DNA of 6,381 nt. It comes from Candidatus Iainarchaeum sp. GTDB taxonomy: Archaea; Iainarchaeota; Iainarchaeia; Iainarchaeales; GCA-2688035. Below the pieces are notes generated by a model that saw only the letters and a program-made list of their open reading frames with translations, had not been told where the DNA came from and did no database searches. The position numbers and the translations under genes were made by a program. The stretch lies in the NCBI GenBank assembly GCA_026396975.1, contig JAPLVT010000081.1, positions 1-6,381 of the forward strand. Reading direction: 5' to 3'. Position 1 is the first letter of the stretch, and each line of letters begins with the position of its first letter. This document shows, piece by piece, positions 5,521 through 6,381 of this stretch.

Positions 5521-6381
5521 TTGAAGATACTTGTGACAGGAAGCAGCGGTTTTGTGGGCTCGAGGCTTGTGAAAGAGCTGAGGGCGCTCAGCTACAAGGT
5601 GGTTGAGTTTGACGCCGCGCTCGGCAACGATGTCGCTGATGCTGCGCAGTGCAAGAAAGCAGTGCAGGGCATTGACGCGGTATACCATCTTGCGGCAGTG
5701 CTGGACGAGCACAGCAAATTGCTGCAGAGGGTTAATGTGCAGGGCACGCAGAACCTGCTTGAAGCCGCGGCGCAGGCGCACTGCAAGCAGTTCATTTTTT
5801 TGAGCACTGTAGGCGTTCACGCGGGTGTAAAGGGAAAAGTCAAAGAGGGCTCTCCTGTAATGCCGCGAACCGCCTACGAGAAAAGCAAGGCTGACGCGGA
5901 AAAAGCCGTGCAGGAAGCACAGGAGATGCTGCCAGTAACAGTCCTGAGGGCTGCGCTTGTGTTCGGGCCTAACCAATATTGGCAGGAGATAGTGCGGCTT
6001 GCGCGGAAAGGCTATCCGATAATCGGCGGCGGAAAGCAGCAATGGCAGACTATTTTTATAGACGACCTTGTCGACGCCATGCTGTTCGTGCTGCTTTCGA
6101 ATGACTGCATGGGCGAAACATTTATCGTGGCCGAGCGTGAGCAGCATTCGCTGCGCGATTTGTACGCGGAAATACAGCGGCAGCTTGGAATAACCGCCAA
6201 AATAAAAACCGTTCCTGTTTTTCTCGCAAGGATGCTTGTTCTGGCAAACAGGCTGCGCGGCAAAAAAAGCATTGTTACCCCTGAGCACATTGACAGGCTT
6301 GCCAGGGAACGAAACTATGATACCGGAAAAATCGCGGCCCTTGGCTGGAAGTCGAAAACAAGCATGCGCGAAGCAGTTAGG
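5521..6381 (+). CDS. NAD(P)-dependent epimerase/dehydratase (extended SDR), 3' end outside window
   Basis: An extended short-chain dehydrogenase/reductase; such enzymes act on nucleotide sugars or other small carbonyl or hydroxyl substrates, and the substrate here is unknown. The TTG at 5521 is forced by the TGA just before it, and later starts would delete the first strand. The 287 visible residues show the nucleotide-binding motif TGSSGFVG (6-13) after KILV, D31 region after strand 2, YHLAA (55-59), the active-site strand FLSTVGV (93-99), the catalytic pair YEKSK (Y119, K123), RAALVFGP (143-150) and TIFIDDLVDAM (177-187), the usual C-terminal substrate-domain landmark. The frame is still open at the last base. 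At about 290 residues the family is nearly complete, so only a short end is probably missing. Relatives include GalE-like epimerases and 3-beta-HSD-like or NDUFA9-like proteins; the short strand 2 and FGPNQYW do not decide between them. Confidence 0.88.
   Translation, partial: MKILVTGSSGFVGSRLVKELRALSYKVVEFDAALGNDVADAAQCKKAVQGIDAVYHLAAVLDEHSKLLQRVNVQGTQNLLEAAAQAHCKQFIFLSTVGVHAGVKGKVKEGSPVMPRTAYEKSKADAEKAVQEAQEMLPVTVLRAALVFGPNQYWQEIVRLARKGYPIIGGGKQQWQTIFIDDLVDAMLFVLLSNDCMGETFIVAEREQHSLRDLYAEIQRQLGITAKIKTVPVFLARMLVLANRLRGKKSIVTPEHIDRLARERNYDTGKIAALGWKSKTSMREAVR

Noticed and set aside
5500..6288. A 262-codon open frame on the - strand opposite the epimerase
   Set aside because: The + strand encodes an intact SDR fold with all motifs. 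The reverse frame has Cys/His/Arg-rich shadow composition and no family features.

Overview
The window looks like ordinary chromosomal DNA from an archaeon, probably a small-genome DPANN-type lineage; the exact lineage cannot be fixed from this sequence. The support is an archaeal-type SRP54 with a lysine-rich end, a stand-alone archaeal A24 prepilin peptidase, an archaeal-style RtcA, AT-rich TATA-like patches 20-45 bases before starts, short or absent leaders, and use of GTG and TTG starts. Genes are tightly packed and no intergenic gap exceeds about 90 bases. No tRNA, rRNA, CRISPR array, insertion sequence or integrase was seen.

Layout. A DUF2207-type membrane protein enters from the left edge and ends in a glycine-rich tail at 841. 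The SRP54 GTPase (819-2180) overlaps its end. A YjjX/DUF84 inosine/xanthosine triphosphatase (2268-2813) follows, then a class I SAM-dependent methyltransferase (2810-3499) whose GTG start overlaps the YjjX stop. Next is an A24 prepilin/preflagellin peptidase (3538-4353). All of these are on the + strand and could form one long, partly coupled transcription unit, with a possible internal promoter before SRP54. RtcA (RNA 3'-terminal phosphate cyclase) lies on the - strand (4408-5454), convergent with the peptidase. From an AT-rich divergent promoter region it faces an extended-SDR NAD(P)-dependent epimerase/dehydratase-like gene (5521 onward, + strand, TTG start) that runs off the right edge.

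The genes do not form one pathway. SRP54 and the prepilin peptidase both belong to protein targeting and export to the membrane, and the peptidase would process substrates delivered by such a route. YjjX cleans the nucleotide pool, RtcA acts in RNA end processing, and the methyltransferase and epimerase have unknown substrates. I found no convincing undescribed system. The points most worth a second look are the altered GTPase motifs of SRP54, the A9 tract at its end with an alternative lysine-rich tail that closes exactly on the next gene's start, and the glycine-rich protein whose tail reads through the probable SRP54 promoter.
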